A DNA stretch of 64,000 nt, taken from contig JAQGLW010000064.1 in assembly GCA_028292665.1 (NCBI GenBank), positions 1 through 64,000 on the forward strand. Direction: 5' to 3'. Made by a program: the position numbers and the translations under genes. The first letter of the stretch is position 1, and each line of letters opens with the position of its first letter. Under the pieces are notes generated by a model. It was not told the origin of the DNA. It did not search any database and saw only the letters and a program-made list of their open reading frames with translations. The DNA is from Herminiimonas sp. GTDB lineage: Bacteria; Pseudomonadota; Gammaproteobacteria; Burkholderiales; Burkholderiaceae_D. Shown piece by piece: positions 30,517 to 40,829 of the stretch.

Positions 30517-31497
30517 TCATCTCTGCGGCTGAATGACCACCTTGCCGGTAATCTTGCGTGCCGCCATGTCATTCAATGCCTTCGATGTATCGGCCAATGC
30601 GTAGCGGCCCGATATATGCGGCTTGATCTTGCCTGCAGCCAGCCAATTCATCAATTCCTGCATCGCGGCAAGGTTGGCTTTCGGCTCGCGTTTGGCAAAG
30701 TCGCCCCAGAATACGCCGACTAGCGATGCGCCTTTCAGCAGCATCAGATTCAATGGCAGTTTCGGAATGCCGCCATTGGCAAAACCGACCACCAGATAAC
30801 GGCCGCGCCAGGCGATCGAGCGAAATGCGGGTTCGGCATAGATGCCGCCAACCGGATCGTAAATGACGTCCGGGCCTTTGCCGCCCGTTGCCGCCCTGGC
30901 TGCTTCGCGCAGATCCTGCGTGGTGTAGTTGATGGTGTCGTCGGCGCCGTGCGCTTTGCAGACTGCCAGTTTTTCATCCGATGAGGCCGCAGCAATGACA
31001 TGTGCGCCGAGCGCTTTGCCGATTTCGATTGCGGCCAGGCCAACGCCGCCGGCAGCGCCGAGGACCAGCATGGTTTCGCCCGCCTTTAACTGCGCACGGT
31101 CGGCCACCGCATGATGCGATGTGCCATAGGTCAGTGTAACAGCGGCGGCGGTATCGAAATCCATACCGGGAGGCATTGGCATGACGGCTTGCGCCGGTAC
31201 CGCAATTTGTTGTGCAAATGCGCCCTGGCCGCTGAAAGCGATAACCTGATCGCCTGCTTTGTATTGTGTAACACCGGCGCCGACTGCCCGCACCACGCCG
31301 GCAAGTTCGCCGCCCGGCGTGAAAGGGAGTTCGGGCTTGAATTGATATTTATTTTGAATGATGAGAACGTCAGGGAAATTAACGCCTGCGGCTTTGATAT
31401 CAATTGCAACCTGGCCGGGGCCGGGTACGACATCCGGCAGGTCTTCCACAACCAGCGTGTCGGGCAGTCCCCATGTCTTGCAGACGATTGCTTTCAT
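30517..31497 (-). CDS. NADPH:quinone oxidoreductase family (medium-chain, zinc-free)
   Basis: This 326-residue medium-chain reductase has a GroES-like N-terminal domain (GVNFPDVLIIQNKY) and a Rossmann fold with LGAAGGVGLAAIEIGKALGA near residue 145. The catalytic zinc cysteine/histidine set of alcohol dehydrogenases is absent, so it belongs to the quinone oxidoreductase group that uses NADPH. GVFWGDFAKREP near the C-terminus is typical of a subfamily often found with fatty-acid or acyl-CoA genes. Upstream at 31524-31533 is a perfect palindrome that may be a TetR-type operator. The substrate is not known. Confidence 0.85.
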   Translation of the reverse strand: MKAIVCKTWGLPDTLVVEDLPDVVPGPGQVAIDIKAAGVNFPDVLIIQNKYQFKPELPFTPGGELAGVVRAVGAGVTQYKAGDQVIAFSGQGAFAQQIAVPAQAVMPMPPGMDFDTAAAVTLTYGTSHHAVADRAQLKAGETMLVLGAAGGVGLAAIEIGKALGAHVIAAASSDEKLAVCKAHGADDTINYTTQDLREAARAATGGKGPDVIYDPVGGIYAEPAFRSIAWRGRYLVVGFANGGIPKLPLNLMLLKGASLVGVFWGDFAKREPKANLAAMQELMNWLAAGKIKPHISGRYALADTSKALNDMAARKITGKVVIQPQR

Positions 31498-31523
31498 GTT
31501 GTCTCCTGCGTATTCTAAAAACG

Positions 31524-31533
31524 AACGATCGTT
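31524..31533. promoter_or_regulatory. Palindrome upstream of the quinone oxidoreductase gene
   Basis: AACGATCGTT is a perfect 10-bp palindrome inside ACGAACGATCGTTTG. It lies 27 bases upstream of the leftward start at 31497 and 74 before surE. Many TetR-family regulators bind such sequences. No regulator gene is adjacent. Confidence 0.45.
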
Positions 31534-31606
31534 TGATTTTGTAATTATGCCGCAAAATCACGATATCTTCATCAGCCCGTGAAATTGCTTCGGGTAAAAT
31601 CATGCC

Positions 31607-32344
31607 ATGAAAATTCTGATCAGTAACGATGACGGCTACCTTGCGCCCGGCATCAATGCGCTGGCCGGTGCGCTGGCTCCGATTGCCGAAATCGTTGTCG
31701 TCGCGCCGGACAGCAATCGTTCCGGTTCGTCCAATTCGCTGACGCTCGATCGGCCGCTGTCGATGTTTCGTGCGGAAAACGGGTTTTATTTTATCAACGG
31801 TACGCCGTCCGATTGCGTCCATGTGGCGTTGACCGGCATGCTGTCTTTCAGGCCGGATCTGATCGTATCTGGCATCAACCAGGGGCAGAACATGGGAGAC
31901 GACACACTGTATTCCGGAACGGTGGCCGCTGCGACCGAAGGATTTTTATTCGGCATTCCGGCGATCGCATTTTCCCAAGTCAAGCACGGTTGGGAGCATC
32001 TCGATTCCGCTGCAAGGATTGCGCGTGAAATCGTGGAACGCCGCTTCGATGCATTGCAAAAGCCTTATTTGCTGAACGTCAATATTCCTAACTTGCCCTA
32101 TGACGATCTTGGCAGAATCGTCGCGACCCGCCTTGGCAAGCGGCATGAATCGGAGGCCGTGATCAAGACCAAGGATCCGCATGGCCGAGAAATTTTCTGG
32201 ATCGGCCCGGCAGGCGCGGCAAAAGATGCAGGCGAGGGCACCGACTTTCATGCCGTCGCGCAAGGATGCATATCGGTCACGCCGCTGCAAATCGATTTGA
32301 CCCATACGGCGCAACTTGATGCGCTCAGGAAGGGATTGGCATGA
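31607..32344 (+). CDS. surE: 5'/3'-nucleotidase SurE
   Basis: This 245-residue metal-dependent phosphatase starts with [16 protein letters not shown], whose paired Asp residues bind the metal. [16 protein letters not shown] and [20 protein letters not shown] complete the active site. It hydrolyses nucleoside 5'- and 3'-monophosphates and possibly short polyphosphate, and is linked to stationary-phase survival. It is the first gene of surE-pcm-nlpD-rpoS. Its stop overlaps the pcm start (ATGA). Confidence 0.96.
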   Translation: MKILISNDDGYLAPGINALAGALAPIAEIVVVAPDSNRSGSSNSLTLDRPLSMFRAENGFYFINGTPSDCVHVALTGMLSFRPDLIVSGINQGQNMGDDTLYSGTVAAATEGFLFGIPAIAFSQVKHGWEHLDSAARIAREIVERRFDALQKPYLLNVNIPNLPYDDLGRIVATRLGKRHESEAVIKTKDPHGREIFWIGPAGAAKDAGEGTDFHAVAQGCISVTPLQIDLTHTAQLDALRKGLA

Positions 32345-33189
32345 CGGGCAAGACCAAACGTTTTCCGCTGTCGCTGTCTTCGATTGCCGGGAAATCGTCA
32401 AGGACGGCGCATGGCGATTCCGTGCCTTCGTCCGGGACCGCGACACCGCAAACCGCGACACGAAATGCGGCAGGAAACGGCACCCGAAGCACTACACGAT
32501 CCGATGCGCGGATCGCTCCGGCAGCAGTGCCGGAGCGATCGACGCCGATGGTGTCCGATGCGGTTCGCAAGGCGATGGTTGCGCGTGTCGCAAAACAAGG
32601 CGTCAAAGATCCCAAGGTGCTGGCCGCGATGGAGGCGGTGCCGCGTCATTTTTTCATGGAACCGGCATTGGCCAGCCAGGCCTATATCGATGCTTCGTTG
32701 CCGATTGGCTATCATCAGACGATTTCGCAGCCTTATATCGTCGCGCGAATGATTGAAGTGATGCGCGATAACGCCAATGGCGGCGTATTGAACAGGGTGC
32801 TCGAAATCGGCACCGGCTGCGGTTATCAGGCAGCGGTCTTGTCGCTGCTGGCAAAAGAAGTGTATTCGGTCGAGCGCATCAAACCGCTGCACGAACTGGC
32901 TAAAGCCAATTTACGCCCGTTGCGTATCGCCAACATCCGCTTGCATTACGGAGATGGTATGCTTGGATTTCCGCAAGTGGCACCCTTTGACGGCATCATT
33001 CTGGCGGCTGCCGGACTCGAAGTGCCGCAAGCTCTGCTTGAGCAAATGACAATGGGTGGCCGGCTTGTCGCACCCGTGGGTTCACGTAACCAGGTGTTGC
33101 AGCTGATTGAACGCGTCGGTAAATACGAATGGGTCACGACGACGCTGGAAGATTGTCATTTTGTGCCGCTTCGTTCTGGTACCGTGTGA
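32341..33189 (+). CDS. pcm: Protein-L-isoaspartate O-methyltransferase
   Basis: This 282-residue enzyme repairs isoaspartyl residues in aged proteins by methylation. The PCMT core begins at about residue 75: [16 protein letters not shown], then [11 protein letters not shown], the AdoMet motif [15 protein letters not shown] and [14 protein letters not shown] near the end. The first 70 residues are a Ser/Thr/Ala-rich, low-complexity extension not found in the ~210-residue E. coli protein. An internal start at 32548 (MVSDAV) would give a normal length of 213 residues, but the ATGA overlap with surE supports the long form. It overlaps nlpD by one base. Confidence 0.92.
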   Translation: MTGKTKRFPLSLSSIAGKSSRTAHGDSVPSSGTATPQTATRNAAGNGTRSTTRSDARIAPAAVPERSTPMVSDAVRKAMVARVAKQGVKDPKVLAAMEAVPRHFFMEPALASQAYIDASLPIGYHQTISQPYIVARMIEVMRDNANGGVLNRVLEIGTGCGYQAAVLSLLAKEVYSVERIKPLHELAKANLRPLRIANIRLHYGDGMLGFPQVAPFDGIILAAAGLEVPQALLEQMTMGGRLVAPVGSRNQVLQLIERVGKYEWVTTTLEDCHFVPLRSGTV

Positions 33190-34172
33190 TGAGTTCCCGA
33201 TTTACGGCAAGAAATAACGTGATGAGAATGAAAATAATACGCTTGATATCCGTTGGAATGCTGGCCGGCGCAATTGCAGCATGCAGCACGACGCGCCATT
33301 CAGCACCGATGGTCGACCGTTCGCTGAACGTCAAACCTGCGGATGTACCCAAACCGAAGCAAATGGATGGCCGCGGTTATTACACCGTTAAAAAAGGCGA
33401 CACGCTTTATCGGATTGCATTGGAATTCGGCCAGAATTACCGCGATATAGTTACCTGGAATAATCTTTCGAGTGCAAACGATATAAAAATCGATCAGGTG
33501 CTGCGTGTGCTGCCGCCCGACTCGGCATCGACGCAGAGCGGTGTACAGACGGGAAGTGTCGCCTCTGCTTCCGGCGTTGAAGTCAGGCCGCTTGCTTCGC
33601 CTTCGGCATCAGCGACGGTCTCCGCCTCCGCCCCCAATAAAACCGGTCCGCATGGCGATAAACGGCCTTACTCCGAAGCGGCGCTTGCAGAGTTGCAAAA
33701 GCCTGATGCAGTTATTTCGGCTGCAACCAAAACGGATACTTCCAGGTCCACAGATATCAAGGCCGGCGAAAAGCCGGCCGATGCCACCGGCAATGCACAC
33801 GCAGACGAGCCGGGCATTGCCTGGATGTGGCCGGCGGACGGCAAGATTATAGGAACGTTCGATGGGGGCAAAAAGGGAATCGATATTGCCGGCAAGCTCG
33901 GCCAACCGGTGCTGGCCGCAGGCGCCGGCACGGTGCTTTATGCCAGCAGTGTCCGCGGCTACGGGAATCTTGTGATCGTAAAACATACTGCCAACTTGTT
34001 GTCAGCCTATGCGCACAACAAAACCATCTTGGTAAAAGAGGGTCAAACCGTCAGCAAAGGCCAAAGGATCGCGGAAATGGGTAATTCTGATACCGATGCG
34101 GTTAAGCTGCATTTCGAGATTCGCCAGCAAGGCAAACCGGTCGATCCGTCAAAATTCCTGCCGAACCGTTAA
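33189..34172 (+). CDS. nlpD: NlpD-like lipoprotein: LysM plus degenerate M23 peptidase domain
   Basis: This is a lipoprotein of about 327 residues (lipobox IAAC near residue 33 from this start). A LysM domain (GYYTVKKGDTLYRIALEFG) binds peptidoglycan. A Ser/Ala-rich linker and a C-terminal LytM/M23 domain from about residue 210 follow. In the latter the first zinc His is missing (KKGIDIAG where catalytic members have HxGxD), as in E. coli NlpD, so it is expected to activate an amidase for daughter-cell separation rather than cut peptidoglycan itself. Starts at 33222 or 33228 are possible and would give a more compact signal peptide. It directly abuts rpoS. Confidence 0.9.
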   Translation: MSSRFTARNNVMRMKIIRLISVGMLAGAIAACSTTRHSAPMVDRSLNVKPADVPKPKQMDGRGYYTVKKGDTLYRIALEFGQNYRDIVTWNNLSSANDIKIDQVLRVLPPDSASTQSGVQTGSVASASGVEVRPLASPSASATVSASAPNKTGPHGDKRPYSEAALAELQKPDAVISAATKTDTSRSTDIKAGEKPADATGNAHADEPGIAWMWPADGKIIGTFDGGKKGIDIAGKLGQPVLAAGAGTVLYASSVRGYGNLVIVKHTANLLSAYAHNKTILVKEGQTVSKGQRIAEMGNSDTDAVKLHFEIRQQGKPVDPSKFLPNR

Positions 34173-35192
34173 ATGACTCCCAACCCTCACGACCATTTGG
34201 ACGACGATTCTGCATCGGATGATTTATCTGATGCGCCGCTGAACGCCGACGGCGAAACCAGCGATGCGCCAGCCGATAATGCCAATGGAATGGATGGCGC
34301 CGCGGTTGCCACGATCGACAACGTTGATGAATTGAAGACAGTATTGGCGGCCGAGCTTTCCACTGACACCACGCAATATTATTTAAACCAGATTGGTTTG
34401 CGTCCGTTATTGTCGGTAGCGGAAGAAGTGCATTTTGCGACGCTGGCAAAGAAGGGCGATTTTGCTGCGCGTCAAAAAATGATCGAACACAATTTGCGGC
34501 TCGTGGTGTCGATTGCGAAGCACTATATCAATCGCGGTGTCGTATTGCTGGATTTGATCGAGGAAGGCAATCTCGGCCTGATGCGCGCAATCGATAAATT
34601 CGAACCCGAGCGCGGTTTTCGATTTTCGACGTATGCCACATGGTGGATTCGGCAAAGCATCGAACGCGCGATCATGAACCAGGCGCGCACGGTGCGTTTG
34701 CCGGTACACATGGTGCGCGAACTCAATCAGATTCTGCGCGCCAAATATCACCTTGAAGCACAGCATCACGACGGCAAGGATGCAACCGCCGAAGACATTG
34801 CCCATCTGGTCGACCGGCCTGTCGAAGATGTGCAGGACATTCTTGCATTGTCCGAACATGCGGCGTCGCTCGATGCGCCGCTGGACAACGATCCGCAGGC
34901 CAGCCTGATGGATATGTTGCCGGGTAACAGTGAGGACAGCCCCGATTCGCGCGCCGAGCATCTCGAGATGACCGTCCTGGTGCGTGACTGGTTGAAGAAA
35001 ATGCCCGACAAACAGCGGATTGTGATCGTTCGCCGTTTCGGTCTGGACAATGACGATCCGGCCACGCTTGAGGAACTTGCTGCGGAAATGGGCGTCACTC
35101 GCGAGCGAGTACGGCAGATCCAGCAAGAGGCGCTGGTCAAACTCAAGCGTGCGTTGACCGCGCGCGGCGTCGGGAAGGATGCGTTGCTGTGA
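34173..35192 (+). CDS. rpoS: RNA polymerase sigma factor RpoS
   Basis: This 339-residue group 2 sigma factor directs stationary-phase and general stress transcription. An acidic, Asp/Ala-rich N-terminal extension (about 1-50) precedes region 1.2. Region 2 has [25 protein letters not shown] and [16 protein letters not shown]. Region 3 has [10 protein letters not shown], and region 4 ends with the helix-turn-helix [14 protein letters not shown]. The position after surE-pcm-nlpD is the standard one. In E. coli the main rpoS promoter lies inside nlpD; the same may hold here, but I could not identify it. The next gene overlaps the stop codon. Confidence 0.96.
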   Translation: MTPNPHDHLDDDSASDDLSDAPLNADGETSDAPADNANGMDGAAVATIDNVDELKTVLAAELSTDTTQYYLNQIGLRPLLSVAEEVHFATLAKKGDFAARQKMIEHNLRLVVSIAKHYINRGVVLLDLIEEGNLGLMRAIDKFEPERGFRFSTYATWWIRQSIERAIMNQARTVRLPVHMVRELNQILRAKYHLEAQHHDGKDATAEDIAHLVDRPVEDVQDILALSEHAASLDAPLDNDPQASLMDMLPGNSEDSPDSRAEHLEMTVLVRDWLKKMPDKQRIVIVRRFGLDNDDPATLEELAAEMGVTRERVRQIQQEALVKLKRALTARGVGKDALL

Positions 35193-35968
35193 TCCCTGTC
35201 CTGGTATTCGACATCGAGACGATTCCCGATGTAAAGGGTTTGCGTGCGCTTCACGATCATCCGGTGTCGATGACCGATAGCGACGTGGCTGCCGCCGCGT
35301 TTGCCGCCAGACGCGACAAGACGGGTTCGGACTTTCTGCAGCATCATTTGCATCGGGTTGCCGCGATTTCCTGCGTGTTTCGCGATGACGACGGTTTTCG
35401 CGTACGCTCATTAGGCAGCACGGACGATCCCGAATCGAAACTGGTCCATGATTTTTTCCGCATTATCGATAAATACACACCGCAAATGGTGTCGTGGAAC
35501 GGCGGCGGATTCGATTTGCCGGTATTGCACTATCGCGCTTTAATCAGCGGCGTGGCTGCATCGCGCTATTGGGAAATGGGAAGCGAGGACCGCGACTTCA
35601 AGTGGAATAATTATCTGAGCCGCTATCACACCCGTCATCTCGATTTGATGGATGTGCTGGCGCTTTATACCGGCCGTGCCAATGCGCCGCTGGATGACTT
35701 GGCGAAATTATGCGGTTTCCCGGGCAAGCTGGGGGTTGACGGATCGCAGGTCTGGACGCTTTACCAAAAGGGACGTCTCGATGAAATTCGCGCCTACTGC
35801 GAAACTGACGTCGTCAACACTTATCTGGTCTACTGCCGGTTCCAGCTGATGCGCGGCGAGATCACGCAGGCCGCCTACGATGCCGAAATGTCGTTGATCC
35901 GCTCTTCTCTTTCCGCGATCGACGCAATGCATTGGAAAGAATATCTTTCCGCATGGTCGCCACTGTAG
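35189..35968 (+). CDS. Predicted 3'-5' exonuclease, PolB-like DEDDy type
   Basis: This 259-residue protein matches the predicted PolB-like 3'-5' exonuclease family. Motif I is VFDIETIPD at the N-terminus (Asp and Glu metal ligands), motif II is [16 protein letters not shown], and motif III is [13 protein letters not shown] with the DEDDy tyrosine-side Asp. No polymerase domain is present. It probably trims DNA or RNA ends. The GTG start overlaps the rpoS stop by four bases (GTGA), so its translation is coupled to RpoS. Confidence 0.88.
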   Translation: MIPVLVFDIETIPDVKGLRALHDHPVSMTDSDVAAAAFAARRDKTGSDFLQHHLHRVAAISCVFRDDDGFRVRSLGSTDDPESKLVHDFFRIIDKYTPQMVSWNGGGFDLPVLHYRALISGVAASRYWEMGSEDRDFKWNNYLSRYHTRHLDLMDVLALYTGRANAPLDDLAKLCGFPGKLGVDGSQVWTLYQKGRLDEIRAYCETDVVNTYLVYCRFQLMRGEITQAAYDAEMSLIRSSLSAIDAMHWKEYLSAWSPL

Positions 35969-36048
35969 CGGGGTTTTAGGTTCCGGCCTCGCTTGACGTC
36001 TTTTTCATTCCGGGTTGATGACAACTCCGGTAATTTGATTCCCGCCTT

Positions 36049-37407
36049 ATGCCACACAATATTATCGATATCGAATCTCTCGACATGGAAGCGCGCGGCG
36101 TCGGCCATCTTCAAAACGAAGACGGCACGCCGGGCAAGGTCATTTTTGTAGAAGGCGCATTGCCCGGCGAGCAGGTGAGTTTTCAATCGTTCCGCAAGAA
36201 GGCGAAATGGGAAGCGGCGACTTTGATCGCAGTGCATCGCGAATCCGCCTTGCGGGTGAAACCCAAATGCGTTTATTTCGGTACTTGCGGCGGTTGCGCC
36301 ATGCAGCATCTGGAACCGACTGCACAGGTTGCAGCCAAGCAGCGAGTACTGGAAGATAATCTCGGGCATATCGGCAAGGTGAAGGCGGAGATCATGCTGC
36401 GGCCGATCCACGGACCGACCTGGAGCTACCGTTACCGCGCACGGCTGTCGGTACGGAATGTACCGAAAAAAGGTGGCATGTTGATCGGTTTCCATGAAAG
36501 GAAATCGACTTTCATCACGGATATGAAAACGTGCGAAGTGGTGCCGTCCAACGTGTCGGCGATGCTGGTGCCGCTGCGCCGCTTGATTGCATCGCTTTCG
36601 ATCTTCGATCAGGTGCCGCAGATCGAGCTTGCGATCGGAGAAGGGGAAGGCATCAAAATTACCGCGATGGTTTTGCGGATCATGGCGCCGCTGTCGAGCG
36701 ACGATGAGACGAAACTCAAGACGTTCGCCGACCAATATCAGGTCCAGTGGTGGCTGCAGCCGAACGGGCCCGACAGCGCATATCAGTTTTATCCGACTGA
36801 TGCGCAACTGCACTATGCACTGCCCGAATTCGGCATCAGGATGCCCTTCAAGCCGACCGACTTTACACAGGTCAATCACCAGATCAACCGCGTCCTGGTC
36901 GTGCGCGCCTTGCGTTTGCTGGATGCGCAATCGGATGAGCGTATCGGGGATTTGTTTTGCGGCATGGGTAATTTCACGCTGCCGATCGCAACGCAGGCGC
37001 GCGAGGCGGTCGGCATCGAAGGCAGCGCTGCGCTGACGGCGCGGGCGTCGGAAAATGCGCGGGCCAATGGCCTCGCGGACAAAACCAGGTTCGTCACTCG
37101 TAATTTGTTCGATGTCACGACCGAAGATTTTGCGGCCTTCGGTAAATTCGACAGACTGTTGATTGATCCGCCGCGCGATGGCGCGATGGCGGTGTGCCAG
37201 GCGTTGATCGGTTTAAAGTCTGTCGATCCGGAACTGCGGCCAAAGCGCATCGTCTACGTCTCATGCAATCCTTCCACGCTTGCGCGCGATGCAGGTTTGC
37301 TGGTTCATGAAGGGGGTTATGCTCTGAAGATGGCGGGAGCAATCAACATGTTTCCGCATACCGCTCATGTGGAATCGATAGCAGTCTTCGACCTGATTGA
37401 ACGTTGA
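36049..37407 (+). CDS. rlmD: 23S rRNA (uracil-1939-C5) methyltransferase
   Basis: This 452-residue RumA-type enzyme methylates U1939 of 23S rRNA. An N-terminal TRAM domain (about 1-60) binds RNA. CVYFGTCGGCAMQHL holds three of the four cysteines of the [4Fe-4S] cluster. The AdoMet motif is GDLFCGMGNFTLP, and the catalytic region includes DRLLIDPPRDGA and VYVSCNPSTLARD, where the Cys is the nucleophile. It is transcribed on its own toward a bidirectional terminator. Confidence 0.94.
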   Translation: MPHNIIDIESLDMEARGVGHLQNEDGTPGKVIFVEGALPGEQVSFQSFRKKAKWEAATLIAVHRESALRVKPKCVYFGTCGGCAMQHLEPTAQVAAKQRVLEDNLGHIGKVKAEIMLRPIHGPTWSYRYRARLSVRNVPKKGGMLIGFHERKSTFITDMKTCEVVPSNVSAMLVPLRRLIASLSIFDQVPQIELAIGEGEGIKITAMVLRIMAPLSSDDETKLKTFADQYQVQWWLQPNGPDSAYQFYPTDAQLHYALPEFGIRMPFKPTDFTQVNHQINRVLVVRALRLLDAQSDERIGDLFCGMGNFTLPIATQAREAVGIEGSAALTARASENARANGLADKTRFVTRNLFDVTTEDFAAFGKFDRLLIDPPRDGAMAVCQALIGLKSVDPELRPKRIVYVSCNPSTLARDAGLLVHEGGYALKMAGAINMFPHTAHVESIAVFDLIER

Positions 37408-37423
37408 ATCGAATCTCCATGAA

Positions 37424-37449
37424 AAAAGCCGGCCCGCAGGCCGGCTTTT
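37424..37449. terminator. Bidirectional terminator between rlmD and the BI-1 gene
   Basis: AAAAGCCGGCC (37424-37434) pairs perfectly with GGCCGGCTTTT (37439-37449) around a 4-base loop. A-runs and T-runs on both sides let it end transcription from rlmD and from the convergent membrane-protein gene. Confidence 0.9.
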
Positions 37450-37464
37450 ATCGGGCAGGCCGGA

Positions 37465-38157
37465 TTAATCCCGGCTGCCCCCAAAAATTCCCAGCAGCGA
37501 CAGCAAATTGACGAAGATGTTATAGACATCCAGATAGATATTGAGCGTCGCCGAAATATAGTTGGTTTCGCCGCCGTTGATGATTTGCTGCACATCAAAC
37601 AGGATATAGGCGGAAAAGATCGCAATTGCGATTACCGAAATCGCGAGATAGAGCGCGGGAAGCTGCAGGAAAACATTGGCCAGCGCCGCCACCAGAATCA
37701 CCGCCACGCCTGCGAACAGCCATTTCCCCAATCCCGAAAAATCGCGTTTGGAAACAGTGGCGACGGTGGCCATTACGGTAAATACCGCCGCCGTTCCGCC
37801 GAATGCAGTCATGATCAACGAGGCGCCGTTTGAGAAACCCAGTATGTGGCCAATCAGGCGCGAAAGCATGAGCCCCATGAAAAAGGTAAAGCCGAGCAGG
37901 ACCGCAACGCCCAATCCCGAATTCTTCGTCCTTTCGATTGCATAGAAAAATCCGAATGCAATTGCGAGGAATGCAATAAAACCGATGAACGGACTGCCGG
38001 AAAAAAATGCAAATTTCATTTGCACCCCCAGCCATGCTCCCAGGATGGTGGGAATCATCGAAATCGCGAGCAGCCAGTAAGTATTGCGAAGTACGCGATG
38101 GCGTATTGCAAGCACATCACTGGATGCGATGTAAGTCTGTTGCAGATTTTGATCCAT
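37465..38157 (-). CDS. Bax inhibitor-1 / YccA family membrane protein
   Basis: This 230-residue protein has seven hydrophobic helices, for example MIPTILGAWLGVQ, FIGFIAFLAIAFGFFYAI and LYLAISVIAIAIFSAYILFD, the last being the conserved BI-1 segment with its Asp. The C-terminus NIFVNLLSLLGIFGG is also typical. In E. coli YccA is a substrate and modulator of the FtsH protease, whose partners HflK and HflC are encoded further right in this window; the same role here is inference. Other BI-1 proteins leak Ca2+ or protons. Confidence 0.9.
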   Translation of the reverse strand: MDQNLQQTYIASSDVLAIRHRVLRNTYWLLAISMIPTILGAWLGVQMKFAFFSGSPFIGFIAFLAIAFGFFYAIERTKNSGLGVAVLLGFTFFMGLMLSRLIGHILGFSNGASLIMTAFGGTAAVFTVMATVATVSKRDFSGLGKWLFAGVAVILVAALANVFLQLPALYLAISVIAIAIFSAYILFDVQQIINGGETNYISATLNIYLDVYNIFVNLLSLLGIFGGSRD

Positions 38158-38368
38158 ATAGCCTCCGGTTTATTTCCGTATTTACAACCGCCAAAAGCAT
38201 AACATGAGTCGTCAGCATATAAGATGCCCAGGTATAAAGGAAGTTCTGCTTCCTATACGCTTTAGTAGTCGGCCGCAGCCCAAATATAGGGGTTTCATGC
38301 TAAAATCAAAGGTTGGTTGAATTCTTGATTAATGGTCTTAACCCTTTCTTTTTATTGGAGTTTTTTAG

Positions 38369-38794
38369 ATGGCAATCGAACGCACCTTGTCGATTATTAA
38401 ACCGGACGCAGTCGCGAAAAATGTGATCGGCCAAATTTATTCCCGTTTCGAGAGCGCCGGTCTGAAAATTGTCGCCGCACGCATGATGCATTTGTCCCGG
38501 GCGGAAGCCGAAGGCTTTTATGCGGTGCACCGCGAACGTCCTTTTTTCAAGGATCTGGTCGATTTCATGATCTCCGGCCCTGTCATCGTACAGGCGCTGG
38601 AAGGTGAAAATGCAATTGCCAAGCATCGTGACCTGATGGGCGCAACGGATCCCAAAAAAGCGGACAAGGGCACCATCCGCGCTGATTTCGCCGATTCCAT
38701 CGATGCCAATGCAGTACATGGCTCCGATGCGGTCGAGACGGCTAAAGTCGAAATCGCTTATTTCTTCCCGGCTTTGAATGTTTATTCACGTTAA
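38369..38794 (+). CDS. ndk: Nucleoside diphosphate kinase
   Basis: This 141-residue enzyme balances nucleoside triphosphate pools by phosphate transfer through a His intermediate. The N-terminal [12 protein letters not shown], the [11 protein letters not shown] segment and the active-site [10 protein letters not shown] (H at about 117) are all present. Length and sequence are standard for the family. It starts the long rightward run of core genes that leads to purA. Confidence 0.97.
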   Translation: MAIERTLSIIKPDAVAKNVIGQIYSRFESAGLKIVAARMMHLSRAEAEGFYAVHRERPFFKDLVDFMISGPVIVQALEGENAIAKHRDLMGATDPKKADKGTIRADFADSIDANAVHGSDAVETAKVEIAYFFPALNVYSR

Positions 38795-38862
38795 TTGAAA
38801 GTCCGTTCATTACGAGCTTATTATTGTTGCTTGAATGATGAACGGCATGATGAAATATTGTT

Positions 38863-40032
38863 ATGACGGAACTCACCAATCTGCTGGACCTCGATCCCGC
38901 GCAACTCGTCGCTTATTGCGGCGAGTTGGGTGAGAAGCCGTTTCGCGCCAAGCAGTTGCAGCGCTGGATCCATCAATTCGGCGCAAGCGATTTCGATGCA
39001 ATGACCGATCTGGCGAAGTCGTTGCGCGACAAGCTGGCTACCCGCGCCATGATCGCCGCTCCGCTCGTGATCAGCGATCACACCTCATCCGACGGCACCC
39101 GTAAATGGCTGCTCGATGTCGGACAGGGCAATGCGGTTGAAACCGTTTTTATTCCCGAAGAAAACCGCGGGACGTTATGCATTTCCACGCAAGCGGGCTG
39201 TGCGGTCAATTGCCGCTTTTGCTCGACCGGAAAGCAAGGATTTAACCGCAACCTGTCGGTAGGCGAAATCATCGGCCAATTATGGATGGCCGAATTCGAA
39301 TTGCGCAGGACCAAGGGCATCGAGCCCGGTCCGAAAGGCGAGCGCCAGATCACCAATGTCGTGATGATGGGCATGGGCGAGCCGTTGCTGAATTTCGAAC
39401 CTACCGTCACGGCGCTGAAGCTTATGCTTGACGATAACGCTTACGGCTTGTCGCGCCGCCGGGTGACGCTCTCCACCAGCGGCGTTGTGCCGATGATCGA
39501 CAGGCTGGCGCAGGAATGCCCGGTCGCCATGGCGGTGTCACTGCATGCTTCCAATGATCAGTTGCGTGACGGGCTGGTGCCGCTCAATAAAAAATATCCG
39601 CTTGATGAACTGATGGCGGCATGCAGGCGCTATCTTGACTATGCGCCGCGCGACTTTATTACCTTTGAATATTGCATGCTCGACGGTGTGAATGATACCG
39701 ATGCGCATGCTCGCGAACTCATCGAACTGGTAAAAAACGGCGCACACGCAGTGTCCTGCAAGTTCAACCTGATTCCATTCAATCCCTTTCCCGAATCGGG
39801 ATTGACGCGCTCGGATAATGCGCGCATCAAGGCTTTCGCGCAAATTCTGGTCGATGCAGGCATTGTCACCACTATTCGCAAGACGCGCGGCGATGACATC
39901 GATGCCGCTTGCGGACAGCTGGCGGGTGAAGTACAGGATCGTACGCGAGTACAGGAACGGATGCAGAAAATGGCGGAATACCAGAAAAAATTCGGCAAGG
40001 ATTTCGGCCGTATCGTGGAGGTGTCTGCGTGA
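38863..40032 (+). CDS. rlmN: Dual-specificity 23S rRNA/tRNA adenine-C2 methyltransferase RlmN
   Basis: This 389-residue radical SAM enzyme methylates A2503 of 23S rRNA and A37 of some tRNAs. The cluster motif [14 protein letters not shown] has the CxxxCxxC pattern near residue 108-115. GMGEPLLNF and [13 protein letters not shown] are family signatures, and the conserved C-terminal Cys lies in [11 protein letters not shown]. It overlaps pilW by four bases (GTGA), so the two are co-translated. Confidence 0.96.
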   Translation: MTELTNLLDLDPAQLVAYCGELGEKPFRAKQLQRWIHQFGASDFDAMTDLAKSLRDKLATRAMIAAPLVISDHTSSDGTRKWLLDVGQGNAVETVFIPEENRGTLCISTQAGCAVNCRFCSTGKQGFNRNLSVGEIIGQLWMAEFELRRTKGIEPGPKGERQITNVVMMGMGEPLLNFEPTVTALKLMLDDNAYGLSRRRVTLSTSGVVPMIDRLAQECPVAMAVSLHASNDQLRDGLVPLNKKYPLDELMAACRRYLDYAPRDFITFEYCMLDGVNDTDAHARELIELVKNGAHAVSCKFNLIPFNPFPESGLTRSDNARIKAFAQILVDAGIVTTIRKTRGDDIDAACGQLAGEVQDRTRVQERMQKMAEYQKKFGKDFGRIVEVSA

Positions 40033-40829
40033 AAATGACTCGGTGCAAATCAGGATTCATGGCAATTATCGCGGCTGCCGGCATGCTGGCGGGATGTGCG
40101 GCAAATCAATCGCCAGGCGCGCAGAGCGAATTACCGACCAGTTCAGATCAGACCGATATTCAGAAGCGTGCGCAAATTCGTCTGCAACTGGCAGTTGGAT
40201 ATTACCAACAGGGCCAGATGAATGTTGCATTGGACGAACTCAAGCAGGCGCTGCAGGTAGACCCCGATTTCGCTGATGCGTATAGCGTGCGTGCATTGGT
40301 TTATATGGATATGGGCGAAGCCCGGCTTGCCGAGGACAATTTCCTGCGTGCGATCAAACTGGCGCCGAACAATCCCGATCTGTCCAATAACTACGGCTGG
40401 TTCCTGTGTCAGGACGGACGCGCAAGCCAGTCGATTGCCTATTTTGAGAGCACTCTCAAGAATCGGGCTTATCAATCGCCGGCCAAGGCATTGAATAATG
40501 CAGGCGTGTGCAGCCTGAAATTGAAAGACGCCGTTGCGGCCGAGCGCTATTTCACGCGAGCATTTCAATACGATCCGGGAAATCTCGAAACGAATGCCAA
40601 TCTGGCTAAAGTATATATGGGGCGTGGCGATCACCAGCAGGCACGGTTTTATATCGGCCGGGTAACCAAAGCGGATAAATTGAGCGCCGATGTGTTGTGG
40701 ACTGCGATCAAGGTCGAGCGCAAACTTGGCGACCGGGCAACCGAAACCAGTTTAGTCACGCAACTGCGCCGCCGTTATCCCAATTCGCAGGAATTTGCGT
40801 CCTATCTACGCGGGGCATTTGATGAGTGA
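40029..40829 (+). CDS. pilW: Type IV pilus biogenesis lipoprotein PilW/PilF, TPR repeats
   Basis: This 266-residue outer-membrane lipoprotein (lipobox LAGC, Cys at about 23) carries several tetratricopeptide repeats from about residue 50, for example [21 protein letters not shown]. Its homologue PilF/PilW is the pilotin that helps assemble the PilQ secretin. The position between rlmN and a RodZ-like gene is conserved in beta- and gamma-proteobacteria. No other pilus gene is in the window. Confidence 0.9.
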   Translation: MKMTRCKSGFMAIIAAAGMLAGCAANQSPGAQSELPTSSDQTDIQKRAQIRLQLAVGYYQQGQMNVALDELKQALQVDPDFADAYSVRALVYMDMGEARLAEDNFLRAIKLAPNNPDLSNNYGWFLCQDGRASQSIAYFESTLKNRAYQSPAKALNNAGVCSLKLKDAVAAERYFTRAFQYDPGNLETNANLAKVYMGRGDHQQARFYIGRVTKADKLSADVLWTAIKVERKLGDRATETSLVTQLRRRYPNSQEFASYLRGAFDE

